Shown here: in pieces, positions 50,820 to 59,758 of the stretch
Layout of the letters: each line of letters begins with the position of its first letter
How positions within the stretch are numbered: the first letter of the stretch is position 1
Source: Bacteroidota bacterium
GTDB taxonomy: Bacteria; Bacteroidota; Bacteroidia; B-17B0; Aurantibacillaceae
Direction of reading: 5' to 3'
Length of the DNA: 64,000 nt
Assembly (NCBI GenBank): GCA_019638705.1
Contig: JAHBTI010000008.1
Span: forward strand, 1 to 64,000
Notes under the pieces: model-generated
Database searches by the model: none
Seen by the model: only the letters and a program-made list of their open reading frames with translations
What the model was told of the DNA's origin: nothing
Made by a program: the position numbers and the translations under genes

Positions 50820-52012
50820 AACCCATTTTAGAAATACAAAACATCAGCAAAAAATTTCGGATTAATCACGAACAGCAACCTTATTTGAGTTTAAGAGATG
50901 CGGTTGTAAATTTCTTCTCCTCCCCTTTGGGGAGGTCGGGAGGGGCTGAAGACTTTTGGGCTTTGCGCGATATTTCCTTTAATGTGAATGCAGGCGACAC
51001 GCTTGGTATTATCGGTAAAAACGGTGCAGGCAAATCAACACTCTTAAAAATACTTTCAAAAATTACGCCGCCCACAAGCGGAAAAATTATTTCACGCGGA
51101 AGAATTGCAAGCTTGTTGGAAGTAGGAACAGGCTTTCACCCCGAACTGAGCGGAAGAGAAAACGTGTTTATGAACGGCTCTATTTTGGGAATGCGCAGAA
51201 GTGAAATTCAAAAAAACTTTGATGCCATTGTAGATTTTGCGGGCGTAGAAAAATTTATTGATACACCGCTAAAACATTACAGCAGCGGAATGCAACTGCG
51301 TTTGGCGTTTGCCGTTGCCGCATTTTTAGAAAACGAAATTTTAATTATTGACGAAGTGCTTGCCGTGGGCGATGCCGAGTTTCAAAAAAAGTGCATGGGC
51401 AAAATGGAAGACGTAAGCAAAAGCGGAAGAACCATTTTGTTTGTGAGCCATAATATGGGCGCAATTTCTTCGCTTTGCAAAACAAGTGTAATGCTCAAAC
51501 AAGGACAAATTTTCTTTTCGGGAAATACGCAAAATACCATTGATGTTTATTTGAATGAAGGCGCAAACTCGGAACAATATTTCGGCAAAACGGTAAAAGA
51601 TATTTTTGTGAAATCCGTTAAGCCCGTTAATTCAAATAGAGAAGCGACTAATGAATTTGACACGTCGAAAAAAATAACTTTGTTGATAGAAATTGAAGCG
51701 AAAGAACTGAACAAAAATTTTCAGTTAGGTGTTGCCATGTTAGACAGCTACAAAAACAAAATATTTACCAATCATTACAAAACAGAAAACAACTTGCGGA
51801 AAAATTTTACCGTTTCGTATGAAATTCCTGAAAACACGATATGTGCGGGCAGATATTCGTTTGATGTTGCTTTGTTTATTCCCAACAACACTTTGTTTGA
51901 TTATATAAACGATGTGTGCGGAATTACGGTTTTGGACAGCGGAACGGAAATGTATCAGCACGAAAATTACGGACACGTTTTTATTAAATGCAAGTGGAAT
52001 GAACTTAATTGA
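50816..52012 (+). CDS. polysaccharide export ABC transporter, ATP-binding protein with C-terminal Wzt-like domain
   Basis: 398 residues from TTG 50816, overlapping the RhuM stop (TTGA). Walker A GKNGAGKST near residue 68, signature YSSGMQLRLAF near residue 157, Walker B LIIDEVLAVGD near residue 178, and a C-terminal carbohydrate-binding domain (residues ~260-398) as in Wzt of O-antigen exporters. Residues 35-44 (SSPLGRSGGA) are encoded exactly by a 29-bp palindromic repeat that lies in frame between NFF and EDFWALRDISF; relatives normally have no such insert or a different linker. Partner of the permease at 49168. Confidence 0.92.
   Translation: MKPILEIQNISKKFRINHEQQPYLSLRDAVVNFFSSPLGRSGGAEDFWALRDISFNVNAGDTLGIIGKNGAGKSTLLKILSKITPPTSGKIISRGRIASLLEVGTGFHPELSGRENVFMNGSILGMRRSEIQKNFDAIVDFAGVEKFIDTPLKHYSSGMQLRLAFAVAAFLENEILIIDEVLAVGDAEFQKKCMGKMEDVSKSGRTILFVSHNMGAISSLCKTSVMLKQGQIFFSGNTQNTIDVYLNEGANSEQYFGKTVKDIFVKSVKPVNSNREATNEFDTSKKITLLIEIEAKELNKNFQLGVAMLDSYKNKIFTNHYKTENNLRKNFTVSYEIPENTICAGRYSFDVALFIPNNTLFDYINDVCGITVLDSGTEMYQHENYGHVFIKCKWNELN
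50919..50947. repeat. 29-bp palindromic element inserted in frame within the exporter ATPase gene
   Basis: Same element as 3236-3264, 27 of 29 bases identical, here contributing 10 codons to the reading frame without a stop. Confidence 0.8.
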
Positions 52013-52640
52013 AAAAATAACATTGAATTTCCGTGCGCTGAAAAGACTTGTGTGGAAAGAAAGAGAGCGAATGTTCCTTGAAAAAGAACAGCATTCAAAA
52101 AAGTTCATGACCTTTAAAAATGTTGAACTTGTAAACAGTTATGTTGGTAAGTACAGTTATGTTGCAAACAATTCCATTATTCATAATTGCGAAATAGGAA
52201 AATTTTGTTCCATAGGTCCAAATGTTGTGATTGGTTACGGCGAACACCCTTTGTCCTTTATAAGCACTTCGCCTGTTTTTTACGAAAATCCAAATATGTT
52301 TGGCGAAGACGTATATTCTCCAAATTCTTTTAACGGAAAACAGAAAGTTATAATAGAAAACGATGTTTGGATAGGCGCGAATGTTTACATTAAAAACGGC
52401 GTAACTGTTGGAAACGGAGCGGTTATTGGCTCAGGAGCGGTAGTAACAAAATCTGTTCCACCCTATGCTGTTGTAATTGGTGTTCCCGCAAAAATATTCA
52501 AATACAGGTTTAGTGAAGAAGAAATAAAAAAACTCTTGGAAATAAAATGGTGGAATTGGGATATTGATAAAATAAAAAAACACAAAAATTATTTTACAAA
52601 AACGAAACTGAACGATTTTTTTAACAACATAAGCAAGTAA
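51999..52640 (+). CDS. CatB-type hexapeptide-repeat O-acetyltransferase
   Basis: 213 residues from ATG 51999, overlapping the ATPase gene end by 14 bases. Left-handed beta-helix repeats are visible: VGKYSYVANNSIIHNCEIGKFCSIGPNVVIGYG, then IENDVWIGANVYIKNGVTVGNGAVIGSGAVVTKSVPPYAVVIGVPAK. It probably O-acetylates a sugar of the polysaccharide or its lipid-linked unit. The longer frame from 51912 is antisense-free but adds residues unlike the family. Confidence 0.85.
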   Translation: MNLIEKITLNFRALKRLVWKERERMFLEKEQHSKKFMTFKNVELVNSYVGKYSYVANNSIIHNCEIGKFCSIGPNVVIGYGEHPLSFISTSPVFYENPNMFGEDVYSPNSFNGKQKVIIENDVWIGANVYIKNGVTVGNGAVIGSGAVVTKSVPPYAVVIGVPAKIFKYRFSEEEIKKLLEIKWWNWDIDKIKKHKNYFTKTKLNDFFNNISK

Positions 52641-53768
52641 TTGAGAGAAAAAATAAAAATACTTTTCTTCACGCCTTACGCGGGGCGCACGGGTTCTGAA
52701 ATGGTGTTGATGAATTTCATCAAACACTTGGATAAAGAAAAATTTGATGTGCGCTTGTTTGCCATGCAAAACGGAGAGCTGTTGCCTGAACTGCAAACCA
52801 CAATTAAAACATACTACGACGACAGCAATGATAATTTGCAGAAAAGAATTTTGAATAAAATAAAAACAAAATTTGGCTTTCGTTCACGACTTGAAAAACG
52901 TGTGCTTTCTATTCACAAAAAATTTCAGCCCGATGTTTGGTATTTGAACACGATTGCGCTAAACTCCGTTTTAAACATTGCTTTGAAACACAAGATAAAA
53001 TTCGCAGTTCACTTTCACGAGTTGCTGTCACAATACGCTATTTTAAGTTCCGGTGATTTAAATAATTTTGTTTCAAAATCAGAATTTACGGTGGGCTGTT
53101 CTGAGACTGTTTGTGAGAACTTGCGCGTGTTGGGTGCAAAAAATATTTTCAAGCAGTACGAATGTATTGACACGAGTGTTATAGATGAACAATTAAAAAA
53201 TACTCCTTCGTATAAAAATAAATTGCCTTTAAAAAATGAAGAAACAATCATTGTTGCAATGTCCGGTCAACGCATTGAAAGAAAAGGTTTTGACATTTTT
53301 GTAAAAACAGCACAACTGTTGAAAAATGAAAACATACATTTTTTGTGGCTCGGCGCAACTAAACACAGCGGTTACGAATTTTTTGTGGAGCAATACGTTA
53401 AAATAAATCAACTGAATAATGTTTCTGTTCTTTATCCGCGCAAAGAAGAATATTATCATTACTTAAACGTGATTGATATTTTTTTTCTGAGTTCAACCGA
53501 AGACCCATTTCCTTTGGTGATGCTGGAAGCGGCGTATTTAAACAAATTTATTGTTTCATTTAATTCGGGTGGCGTAAGCGAATTTTTGCAAAAAGAAAAA
53601 GGTGTAATCATTGAAAATATTGGCGCGGAACAGGCAAGTAGAACTATCAAAGAAGTGATAAGCAAAAAAAATTTTGCATTGTCGCCGAGAACAAACGAGT
53701 TTGAATTTTCCGCAAAAAAACAAGCGGTCAAAATGGAAAGCATTTTAAAAAATCAGTTTAAATTGTAA
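52641..53768 (+). CDS. family 1/4-type glycosyltransferase
   Basis: 375 residues from TTG 52641, directly after the acetyltransferase stop (TAATTG). GT-B pattern: KILFFTPYAGRTGSEMVLMNFIKHL at the N-terminus and the C-terminal FFLSSTEDPFPLVMLEAAYLNKFIVSF near residue 283 (the EDPFPLVMLEA motif is the donor-binding E-x7-E region of GT4). It should transfer a sugar from a nucleotide-sugar to the growing glycan. Sugar identity unknown. Confidence 0.87.
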   Translation: MREKIKILFFTPYAGRTGSEMVLMNFIKHLDKEKFDVRLFAMQNGELLPELQTTIKTYYDDSNDNLQKRILNKIKTKFGFRSRLEKRVLSIHKKFQPDVWYLNTIALNSVLNIALKHKIKFAVHFHELLSQYAILSSGDLNNFVSKSEFTVGCSETVCENLRVLGAKNIFKQYECIDTSVIDEQLKNTPSYKNKLPLKNEETIIVAMSGQRIERKGFDIFVKTAQLLKNENIHFLWLGATKHSGYEFFVEQYVKINQLNNVSVLYPRKEEYYHYLNVIDIFFLSSTEDPFPLVMLEAAYLNKFIVSFNSGGVSEFLQKEKGVIIENIGAEQASRTIKEVISKKNFALSPRTNEFEFSAKKQAVKMESILKNQFKL

Positions 53769-53771
53769 GCA

Positions 53772-54569
53772 ATGCCTTTGGTTTCAATCATCATAATTAA
53801 CTACAACACCTTTCAACTCACTTGCAGTTGCATAAAATCGGTGGTTGAAAAAACCAAAGATGTTTCTTACGAAATTATTTTAGTGGACAATGCTTCTACC
53901 GAACGCGATGCCGATGAGTTTAAAAAATTATTTCCTAAAATTAATTTAATTAAAAGCAAAGAAAATTTAGGTTTCGCCAAAGGAAATAATGTAGGAATAC
54001 AACACGCACACGGCGAATTTATTTTGCTGTTGAACAGCGATTGCGAATTGACGGAAGACAGCATTGCAATTTGCTGCAAGGAGTTTTCGGAGAAAAAAAA
54101 CATCGGCGTTATCACTTGTAAATTAATTTATCCCAACGGGAAAATGCAGCATAATTGCCAAGTCTTTCCTTCCACAATTAAAATTTGGATTGAGAAATTA
54201 CGTTTGCATAAATTATTCTCAAAAAAAATCAGAAGTTCTTACTTGCAAGGTTTCTATTGGGATTACGAAACTTTCGGTTTTCCCGATTGGATTTGGGGAA
54301 CATTTTTTATGTTCAGAAAATCTGCTTTGGATTTATTACCCGATAAAAGGCTGAGCGATGATTTTTTTATGTACATGGAAGATGTGCAATGGTGTTGGAA
54401 TTTTCGCAAAGCAAAAATTAAAATTGCATACACGCCGAAAACTACGGTAATTCATCACGGCGGAGGAAGCAATGCCGACAGAAGCGAAATGATAAACAAA
54501 AACTATCTATCGTTTTTGGAAAAAAATTATAATGCTATTCATAGAAAATTACTTGGAAACAAAATATGA
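53772..54569 (+). CDS. family 2 glycosyltransferase
   Basis: 265 residues. GT-A pattern: VSIIIINYNTFQLTCSCIKSV, then IILVDNASTE near residue 36, GFAKGNNVGIQHAHGEFILLLNSDCEL near residue 68 (the NSD acts as DXD), and FFMYMEDVQWCWNFRKAKIKI near residue 194. Similar to rhamnosyltransferase-type enzymes. 3 bases after the preceding gene. Confidence 0.9.
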   Translation: MPLVSIIIINYNTFQLTCSCIKSVVEKTKDVSYEIILVDNASTERDADEFKKLFPKINLIKSKENLGFAKGNNVGIQHAHGEFILLLNSDCELTEDSIAICCKEFSEKKNIGVITCKLIYPNGKMQHNCQVFPSTIKIWIEKLRLHKLFSKKIRSSYLQGFYWDYETFGFPDWIWGTFFMFRKSALDLLPDKRLSDDFFMYMEDVQWCWNFRKAKIKIAYTPKTTVIHHGGGSNADRSEMINKNYLSFLEKNYNAIHRKLLGNKI

Positions 54570-55339
54570 GTTTTAATCAATACATAAAAAAAATTGCCGC
54601 ACATTTCATCAAAAAACATCAGTTGGAATATTGGTCAATTAAAAAAAACGAAACAAAAACTCTTGCACCAATACGACACTTTTATTCCGATTTTATTTTT
54701 CCCGAAATGAAAATAATAGATGTTGGTGCAAACGTGGGAAATTATTCTCAGGTGTTTTTAAACTTAAATGCAAAAGTTATTGGCGTTGAACCTCAAAAAT
54801 TTTGTCAAAACATTTTAAAAAAACGTTTCCGAAATAATCAAAATTTCAAATTGATTTCTGCCGCATCGGGTGCGGTTGTTTCGTCTTCAATCATTCATAA
54901 ATCCAAATCGCATACCATAGCTTCTATGAACAAAAACTGGATTGGCAACGTAACGCAAAGCAATCGCTTTAAAAATGAAAACTGGAAAGACGAAGAAATA
55001 GTTTCTGTTACAACTATGGACAACATCATCAAAGAAAATTTTGTTCCCGATTACATTAAAATAGATGTGGAGGGTTATGAAAAAGAAGTATTGAAAGGAT
55101 TAAATCATGCCGTTAATTTTATTTCCTTTGAAATTACTTTGCCCGAAATGAAGCAAGCGGCGATTGATTGCGTAAATGAAATTTCACGTATTGGAAATTA
55201 TGTTTTTGTTATCCCCAATCAAGATAAATTAATTGACATTAAAGAGTGGTTTTCTAAAACAGACGTTCTCGCTTACATAGAAGAATTGAGTAAACAATCC
55301 ACTGAAATCTCTGCCGATATTTTTTGTAAAAAAATTTAA
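54566..55339 (+). CDS. FkbM-family methyltransferase
   Basis: 257 residues, overlapping the previous gene by 4 bases (ATGA). SAM-binding: IIDVGANVGNYSQVF near residue 51, VIGVEPQK near residue 72, DYIKIDVEGYEKEVLKGL near residue 162. FkbM enzymes methylate hydroxyl groups, often of sugars. Probably modifies a sugar of the exported glycan. Confidence 0.9.
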   Translation: MSFNQYIKKIAAHFIKKHQLEYWSIKKNETKTLAPIRHFYSDFIFPEMKIIDVGANVGNYSQVFLNLNAKVIGVEPQKFCQNILKKRFRNNQNFKLISAASGAVVSSSIIHKSKSHTIASMNKNWIGNVTQSNRFKNENWKDEEIVSVTTMDNIIKENFVPDYIKIDVEGYEKEVLKGLNHAVNFISFEITLPEMKQAAIDCVNEISRIGNYVFVIPNQDKLIDIKEWFSKTDVLAYIEELSKQSTEISADIFCKKI

Positions 55340-56160
55340 TGACCCGTAAACCCACCGCCATACTTGTTCTTTCCTGCGACAAATACGCCGATGCGTGGCA
55401 GCCGTTTTTTTTATTTTTTCAAAAATATTGGAGTGATTGCCCTTTTCCTGTTTATCTGGGTACGAACGAAAAAGTTTTTTCTTTCCAAAACGTAAAACAA
55501 ATTTTTTCGCACAAACAAACAACCTGGTCAGATGAGTTGCAAACTATTTTGCAGCAAATTCCCGAACAAAACATCATCGTTATGTTGGAAGATTATTTTA
55601 TTTACAAAAAAGTAAATAACAATGATTTGTTTCAACTGATTGATGACATGGAAAAGCACCATGCCGCATATATTAAACTTGGCGCGTTTCCCGCAAAGTA
55701 CGATGAATTGTGGTGGTACAAACCTCTGAAAGAAAATCCGAAACTTGGTGTAATAGAAAAAGGAGCGAAATACCGCCTGTGTTTACAAACTGCTCTTTGG
55801 AACAAAACTATTTTGTTGAACTTGCTTAATCTTTCAGAAAACCCCTGGCAATTTGAAATTGAAGCCTCAAAGCGTTCAAACGAATTAGAAAATCCTTTTT
55901 TGTTGGTAATTGCCAACCCGAAAGAAAAAGTGGTGCATGGTCCTATTCAATATTATTGCACGGCTTTATCGGCGGGCAAGTGGATGCGCGGCGCAATTCG
56001 TTTGTGCAAAAAAGAAAATATTGCCATAGATACTTCGCAGCGTGAAACAGAAACATGGGCAGAAGAATGGCGGAGAAAATTATACATTGCGCTTCCGCTT
56101 GGTATGCGCAAAATGGTGAATTTCCTACAATCACGATTAAAAAAATTAAAGTATGTCTGA
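55339..56160 (+). CDS. glycosyltransferase-like protein of unknown family
   Basis: 273 residues, ATG overlapping the previous stop (TAATG). The start AILVLSCDKYADAWQPFFLFF and the acidic IIVMLEDYFIYKKV near residue 75 resemble GT-A enzymes with an ExD or ED motif, and CTALSAGKWMRGA lies near residue 210. Other parts do not match a named family I know. Its position and overlaps suggest it acts on the same glycan. Confidence 0.65.
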   Translation: MTRKPTAILVLSCDKYADAWQPFFLFFQKYWSDCPFPVYLGTNEKVFSFQNVKQIFSHKQTTWSDELQTILQQIPEQNIIVMLEDYFIYKKVNNNDLFQLIDDMEKHHAAYIKLGAFPAKYDELWWYKPLKENPKLGVIEKGAKYRLCLQTALWNKTILLNLLNLSENPWQFEIEASKRSNELENPFLLVIANPKEKVVHGPIQYYCTALSAGKWMRGAIRLCKKENIAIDTSQRETETWAEEWRRKLYIALPLGMRKMVNFLQSRLKKLKYV

Positions 56161-57082
56161 AAATAATTTATCTATCATTATCCCTACCAAAGACAGAGGC
56201 GAAGTATTTTACAAAACGCTGAACGCCGCATATCAAGCAACAAAAAACGTGTCCGCCGAAATAATTGTGATTAACGATTCCAAAACAAACAATGTTGTTA
56301 TTGAAGAAAAATTTTTGGACAGGGTAAGTGTGTTTAATAATCCGAAAAGCGGTGTAGCGGCGGCAAGAAATTACGGCGCAAGTTTGGCAAATGGAAAATG
56401 GCTTTTGTTTTTAGACGACGACATGATAATGAACGAGGAAAATATCCATTTATATTTACAACACACAAACAGAGAAGATAAATTTTGTGTGAACATTGAA
56501 TGGATTTATCCGCCCGAACTGATTGCCCAAATTGAAAAAAATGCTTTCGGCAGATTTTTAATTAAATACGGATTTACCACCATGCGCGGCTGGAGTAACT
56601 ATCCTGATTGGACAACAAACAGTATTGTAGAAGTAACATCAGTTGCAAGCCCCAATTTGTTTTTACGCAAACAATATTTTTTTGAAACACATGGATATGA
56701 CGAAAAATTTCCCTTTGCAGGTTTTGAAGATTATGCTTTTTCAAAACGTTTGGAACAACACAATTTCAAAATGTATGTGGATACAACCAGTATAATGTAT
56801 CACAACGAAGCTGACCGTATTGAGCCCAAAGAATGGTTTAAACGAAAAGAGCGTGGCGGGGAAACGCGGCGTGTGGCGGTAGAGCAAGGTTTTGTGGAAA
56901 TAGGAATAAAACAAAATGTTTTGAAAAATGTTTTTTATTTCAGCACTCCCATAATTGAACCCATGCTAAAATTTATTTTAGCTATTACTTCTCCGTTTAA
57001 AATAGTTGATGCCCTGTCGTTTACTTGTTACAAAATGCTTTTGGGAATAGCTATTAATAAAGGATATAACAAGAAAAAGTGA
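56153..57082 (+). CDS. family 2 glycosyltransferase
   Basis: 309 residues, overlapping the previous gene by 8 bases. GT-A pattern: LSIIIPTKDRGEVFYKTLNAA, AEIIVINDSKTNNV, SGVAAARNYGASLANGKWLLFLDDDMIM near residue 64, and FPFAGFEDYAFSKRLEQH near residue 186. A C-terminal hydrophobic tail (residues ~265-300) may tether it to the membrane. Confidence 0.9.
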   Translation: MSENNLSIIIPTKDRGEVFYKTLNAAYQATKNVSAEIIVINDSKTNNVVIEEKFLDRVSVFNNPKSGVAAARNYGASLANGKWLLFLDDDMIMNEENIHLYLQHTNREDKFCVNIEWIYPPELIAQIEKNAFGRFLIKYGFTTMRGWSNYPDWTTNSIVEVTSVASPNLFLRKQYFFETHGYDEKFPFAGFEDYAFSKRLEQHNFKMYVDTTSIMYHNEADRIEPKEWFKRKERGGETRRVAVEQGFVEIGIKQNVLKNVFYFSTPIIEPMLKFILAITSPFKIVDALSFTCYKMLLGIAINKGYNKKK

Positions 57083-57083
57083 A

Positions 57084-58601
57084 ATGAAATTTATCAGGTT
57101 AATAGTTAATTCTAAAAGCAGTAAAAAAAACTTATTGATGCTTTTATTAATAATTGCATCTTTATTTATACTGATAATAGGATTATCGAGAACTTTTTAT
57201 CCCTATGATGTCGGTCATTACGAAGCTGGAATTTGGGCTCCGGCAGAATTAGCCTCACAAGGAATAAACCCATACGGTTTAGATATAACAATCCATGAGC
57301 CTTACACCATGTCGCCTTACGGCATTTTGTATTATGCAATAGTAGGGTTAGGAATAAAACTATTCGGTTTGCAATTTTGGTTTGCAAGAGCATTATCCTT
57401 AATCTGTGTAGCCTTAGCAACATTGTGTGTAGCAAAACTCACTCATCGTTATACAAAAAATTTTCAGGCGGCGATGCTAAGTGCCATTCTATTTTTGTCG
57501 CAATTTCCCGTACAAGCATGGATAGGCATACAGCGCCCCGACACGCTTGCTTTAGCCTTATCTTTACTTGGAATTACAAGTGCTTTAAGTATAAACCGTC
57601 GGGGTGAAAACTCCTTTCTTGCTGTGTTATTTCAAGCGATTGTTCTTGCAGCTGCCATACTTACGCGACAAACATGTGTTCTTCCTGTTTTAATAGTTTC
57701 ATTGTGGTATTGGTTCACAAAAAAACATTCTCGTTTAGTTTTGTTTTTAGCATTAGTCAGTTTGTTTTTAATAACAGTTACAGTATGGTTAAACAAAACT
57801 TCGGGGGGGGCTTACGTTTGGCAGCAATATATAATGCCAAGTGCCGTGCAAAAAAGTTTTGCTATAGGATTGAACCACTTTATAACATTCGCATTTGCTC
57901 CTGTAACAGTTTGCCTTATTGGGTTGTGTTTGTTTTTATGGAGAAATAAAAACAAGTATGTCGCCAAAAGGAATGAAACAAATCATGATGCGTTATATGA
58001 AAAAATATTTCTCGCATACCTTTGCCTTTCACTACTCTTAGCAATGGTTACAGCTTCCCGTTATGGCTCCAACTTAAATTATTATCTGGAAGTTTCTGCG
58101 GCTCTTTCAATTGTTATTCCGGTATATTGGCATCGTTTTAGTCAAAACATAAAACAAAAGTATTTAATAACAATATTAATTTTAATTGGTTTATCCTTTT
58201 CGTTTAGAGGGGTACAGGTATTGAGGGGTGAATATTTCAGATGGCAATCCTTGCCTTACTTTAAAGAAATTGTTTCCGTCATAAATACTAAAACGTCTTC
58301 GGAAGAAATTTCCTATTCCGATTATCCGGAACTTGTTGTCTCAGCTCAACGCAATTATTTTTTTAATGATTTTGTACAATATGACGGCAGGGCAAAATTA
58401 CAACACAAAATATACGACAGCGTTATGCATTCGGGTAAACCTGCGGCTATAATAAATTGCAGCCGTGAAGCTCCTCAAGGATATTTCCGTTACCCACTTT
58501 CTCAGCCCGAGCCTTATAAATTTTATAAAGTATTTTTACATCTTCACCATTCAAACAATAACCGGTCTTTGGATAGTGTTGTTAAAGAAAAAAAGCAGTA
58601 A
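57084..58601 (+). CDS. polytopic GT39-like (PMT/ArnT-type) glycosyltransferase
   Basis: 505 residues with about ten transmembrane segments. The first periplasmic loop has FYPYDVGHYEAGIWAPAELASQGINPYG, with the acidic pair used by lipid-donor glycosyltransferases. It probably moves a sugar from a polyprenyl-phosphate donor at the outer face of the inner membrane. A G8 tract at 57803-57810 lies in the frame (codons 240-242); loss or gain of one G would end the protein at about 249 or 288 residues. The last 100 residues are soluble. Confidence 0.75.
   Translation: MKFIRLIVNSKSSKKNLLMLLLIIASLFILIIGLSRTFYPYDVGHYEAGIWAPAELASQGINPYGLDITIHEPYTMSPYGILYYAIVGLGIKLFGLQFWFARALSLICVALATLCVAKLTHRYTKNFQAAMLSAILFLSQFPVQAWIGIQRPDTLALALSLLGITSALSINRRGENSFLAVLFQAIVLAAAILTRQTCVLPVLIVSLWYWFTKKHSRLVLFLALVSLFLITVTVWLNKTSGGAYVWQQYIMPSAVQKSFAIGLNHFITFAFAPVTVCLIGLCLFLWRNKNKYVAKRNETNHDALYEKIFLAYLCLSLLLAMVTASRYGSNLNYYLEVSAALSIVIPVYWHRFSQNIKQKYLITILILIGLSFSFRGVQVLRGEYFRWQSLPYFKEIVSVINTKTSSEEISYSDYPELVVSAQRNYFFNDFVQYDGRAKLQHKIYDSVMHSGKPAAIINCSREAPQGYFRYPLSQPEPYKFYKVFLHLHHSNNNRSLDSVVKEKKQ
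57803..57810 (+). repeat. G8 homopolymer inside the GT39-like gene
   Basis: Eight consecutive G in an A+T-rich gene. A one-base slip in either direction shifts the frame and truncates the protein (stop near 57834 or at 57949). Confidence 0.9.
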
Positions 58602-58624
58602 ATAATCAAAGAGCGTTCCGTTTC

Positions 58625-59740
58625 GTGAAAAAAAACATCACCTGCATAATTTCCGACATTGATAAAGCACTCGCGTTTGAGTGGGCTGCCGAATTTCTTG
58701 ACAAGGAAAAAATTACCCTTTCCTTTATTTTAATTAACGGCGAAAATTCTTTTTTGAGAAATTATTTACAAGAAAAACATATTCCTGTTTATGCGATTAA
58801 TTGCAAAAGCAAAAAAAATATTCCCCTTGCTGTTTGGAAATGTTTTTGGCTGCTGAAAAAATTAAACCCCGATGTAGTGCATTGTCATTTATTTTTTGCC
58901 AACCTGATTGGCTTGACTGCCGCGAAAATGGCAGGGATTAAATCACGCATTTACACGCGACATCATTCCGATTATCATCATGTTTATTTTCCAAAAACCG
59001 TGAAATGGGATAAATACTGTAATTCTTTAGCAACAAAAATTGTTTCCATTTCCGATGTTGTTACAAATATTTTAGTTCAAAAAGAAAATGTTGAGGAAAA
59101 CAAAATTGTAAAAATTCATCACGGTTTTGATACAAAAAGTTTTATTGAGCCGAATGAGGAAAAAGTAACCGCGCTTAACGCAAAATACAATCCTCAAAAT
59201 AAAAAACCTGTTATTGGTGTTATCTCACGCTTCACAGAATGGAAAGGCGTTCAGTATATTATTCCCGCAGGCAAAAAATTATTGGAAAAATATCCCGATG
59301 CCTTGTTGTTATTGTTTAACGCAAATGGAGATTACGAAAAGGAAATTGATGTTTTATTAAAAGAATTACCTCAATATTCATTTCAAAAAATAAAATTTGA
59401 GAACGATATTGCCAATCTCTACAAAGTTTTTGATGTGTTTGTTCATGTGCCAATCAGCGAAAACGCCGAAGCCTTTGGGCAGACATACATTGAAACTATG
59501 TTGTCGAGCATTCCGCTCGTAGCAACAAAATCAGGCATTGGCAATGAAATTATGAAACATGAATTTAATTGCTTGGAAGTCCCTTATCAAAACTCTGAGG
59601 CCATTTACAATGCCATACTTCAACTCTTGGAAAACGAAACATTGAAAAATGAGCTCATCAAAAACGCCCGCCAAAGCGTGGAAGAAAATTTTTCAATCAA
59701 TAAAATGATTACGTCATTAGAACAATTATATTTACACTAA
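58625..59740 (+). CDS. family 4-type glycosyltransferase
   Basis: 371 residues from GTG 58625. GT-B pattern with PDVVHCHLFFANLIGLTAAK near residue 78, SRIYTRHHSDYHHVY near residue 104, GVISRFTEWKGVQYIIPA near residue 198 and VHVPISENAEAFGQTYIETMLSSIPLVATK near residue 276, the donor-binding region. Sugar unknown. Confidence 0.9.
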   Translation: MKKNITCIISDIDKALAFEWAAEFLDKEKITLSFILINGENSFLRNYLQEKHIPVYAINCKSKKNIPLAVWKCFWLLKKLNPDVVHCHLFFANLIGLTAAKMAGIKSRIYTRHHSDYHHVYFPKTVKWDKYCNSLATKIVSISDVVTNILVQKENVEENKIVKIHHGFDTKSFIEPNEEKVTALNAKYNPQNKKPVIGVISRFTEWKGVQYIIPAGKKLLEKYPDALLLLFNANGDYEKEIDVLLKELPQYSFQKIKFENDIANLYKVFDVFVHVPISENAEAFGQTYIETMLSSIPLVATKSGIGNEIMKHEFNCLEVPYQNSEAIYNAILQLLENETLKNELIKNARQSVEENFSINKMITSLEQLYLH

Positions 59741-59758
59741 CTATATATCTACACTAAA

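Noticed and set aside
57674-57949. Alternative-frame open reading frame in the GT39-like gene
   Set aside because: Not a gene by itself; it is only the frame that would be entered after a +1 slip in the G8 tract.
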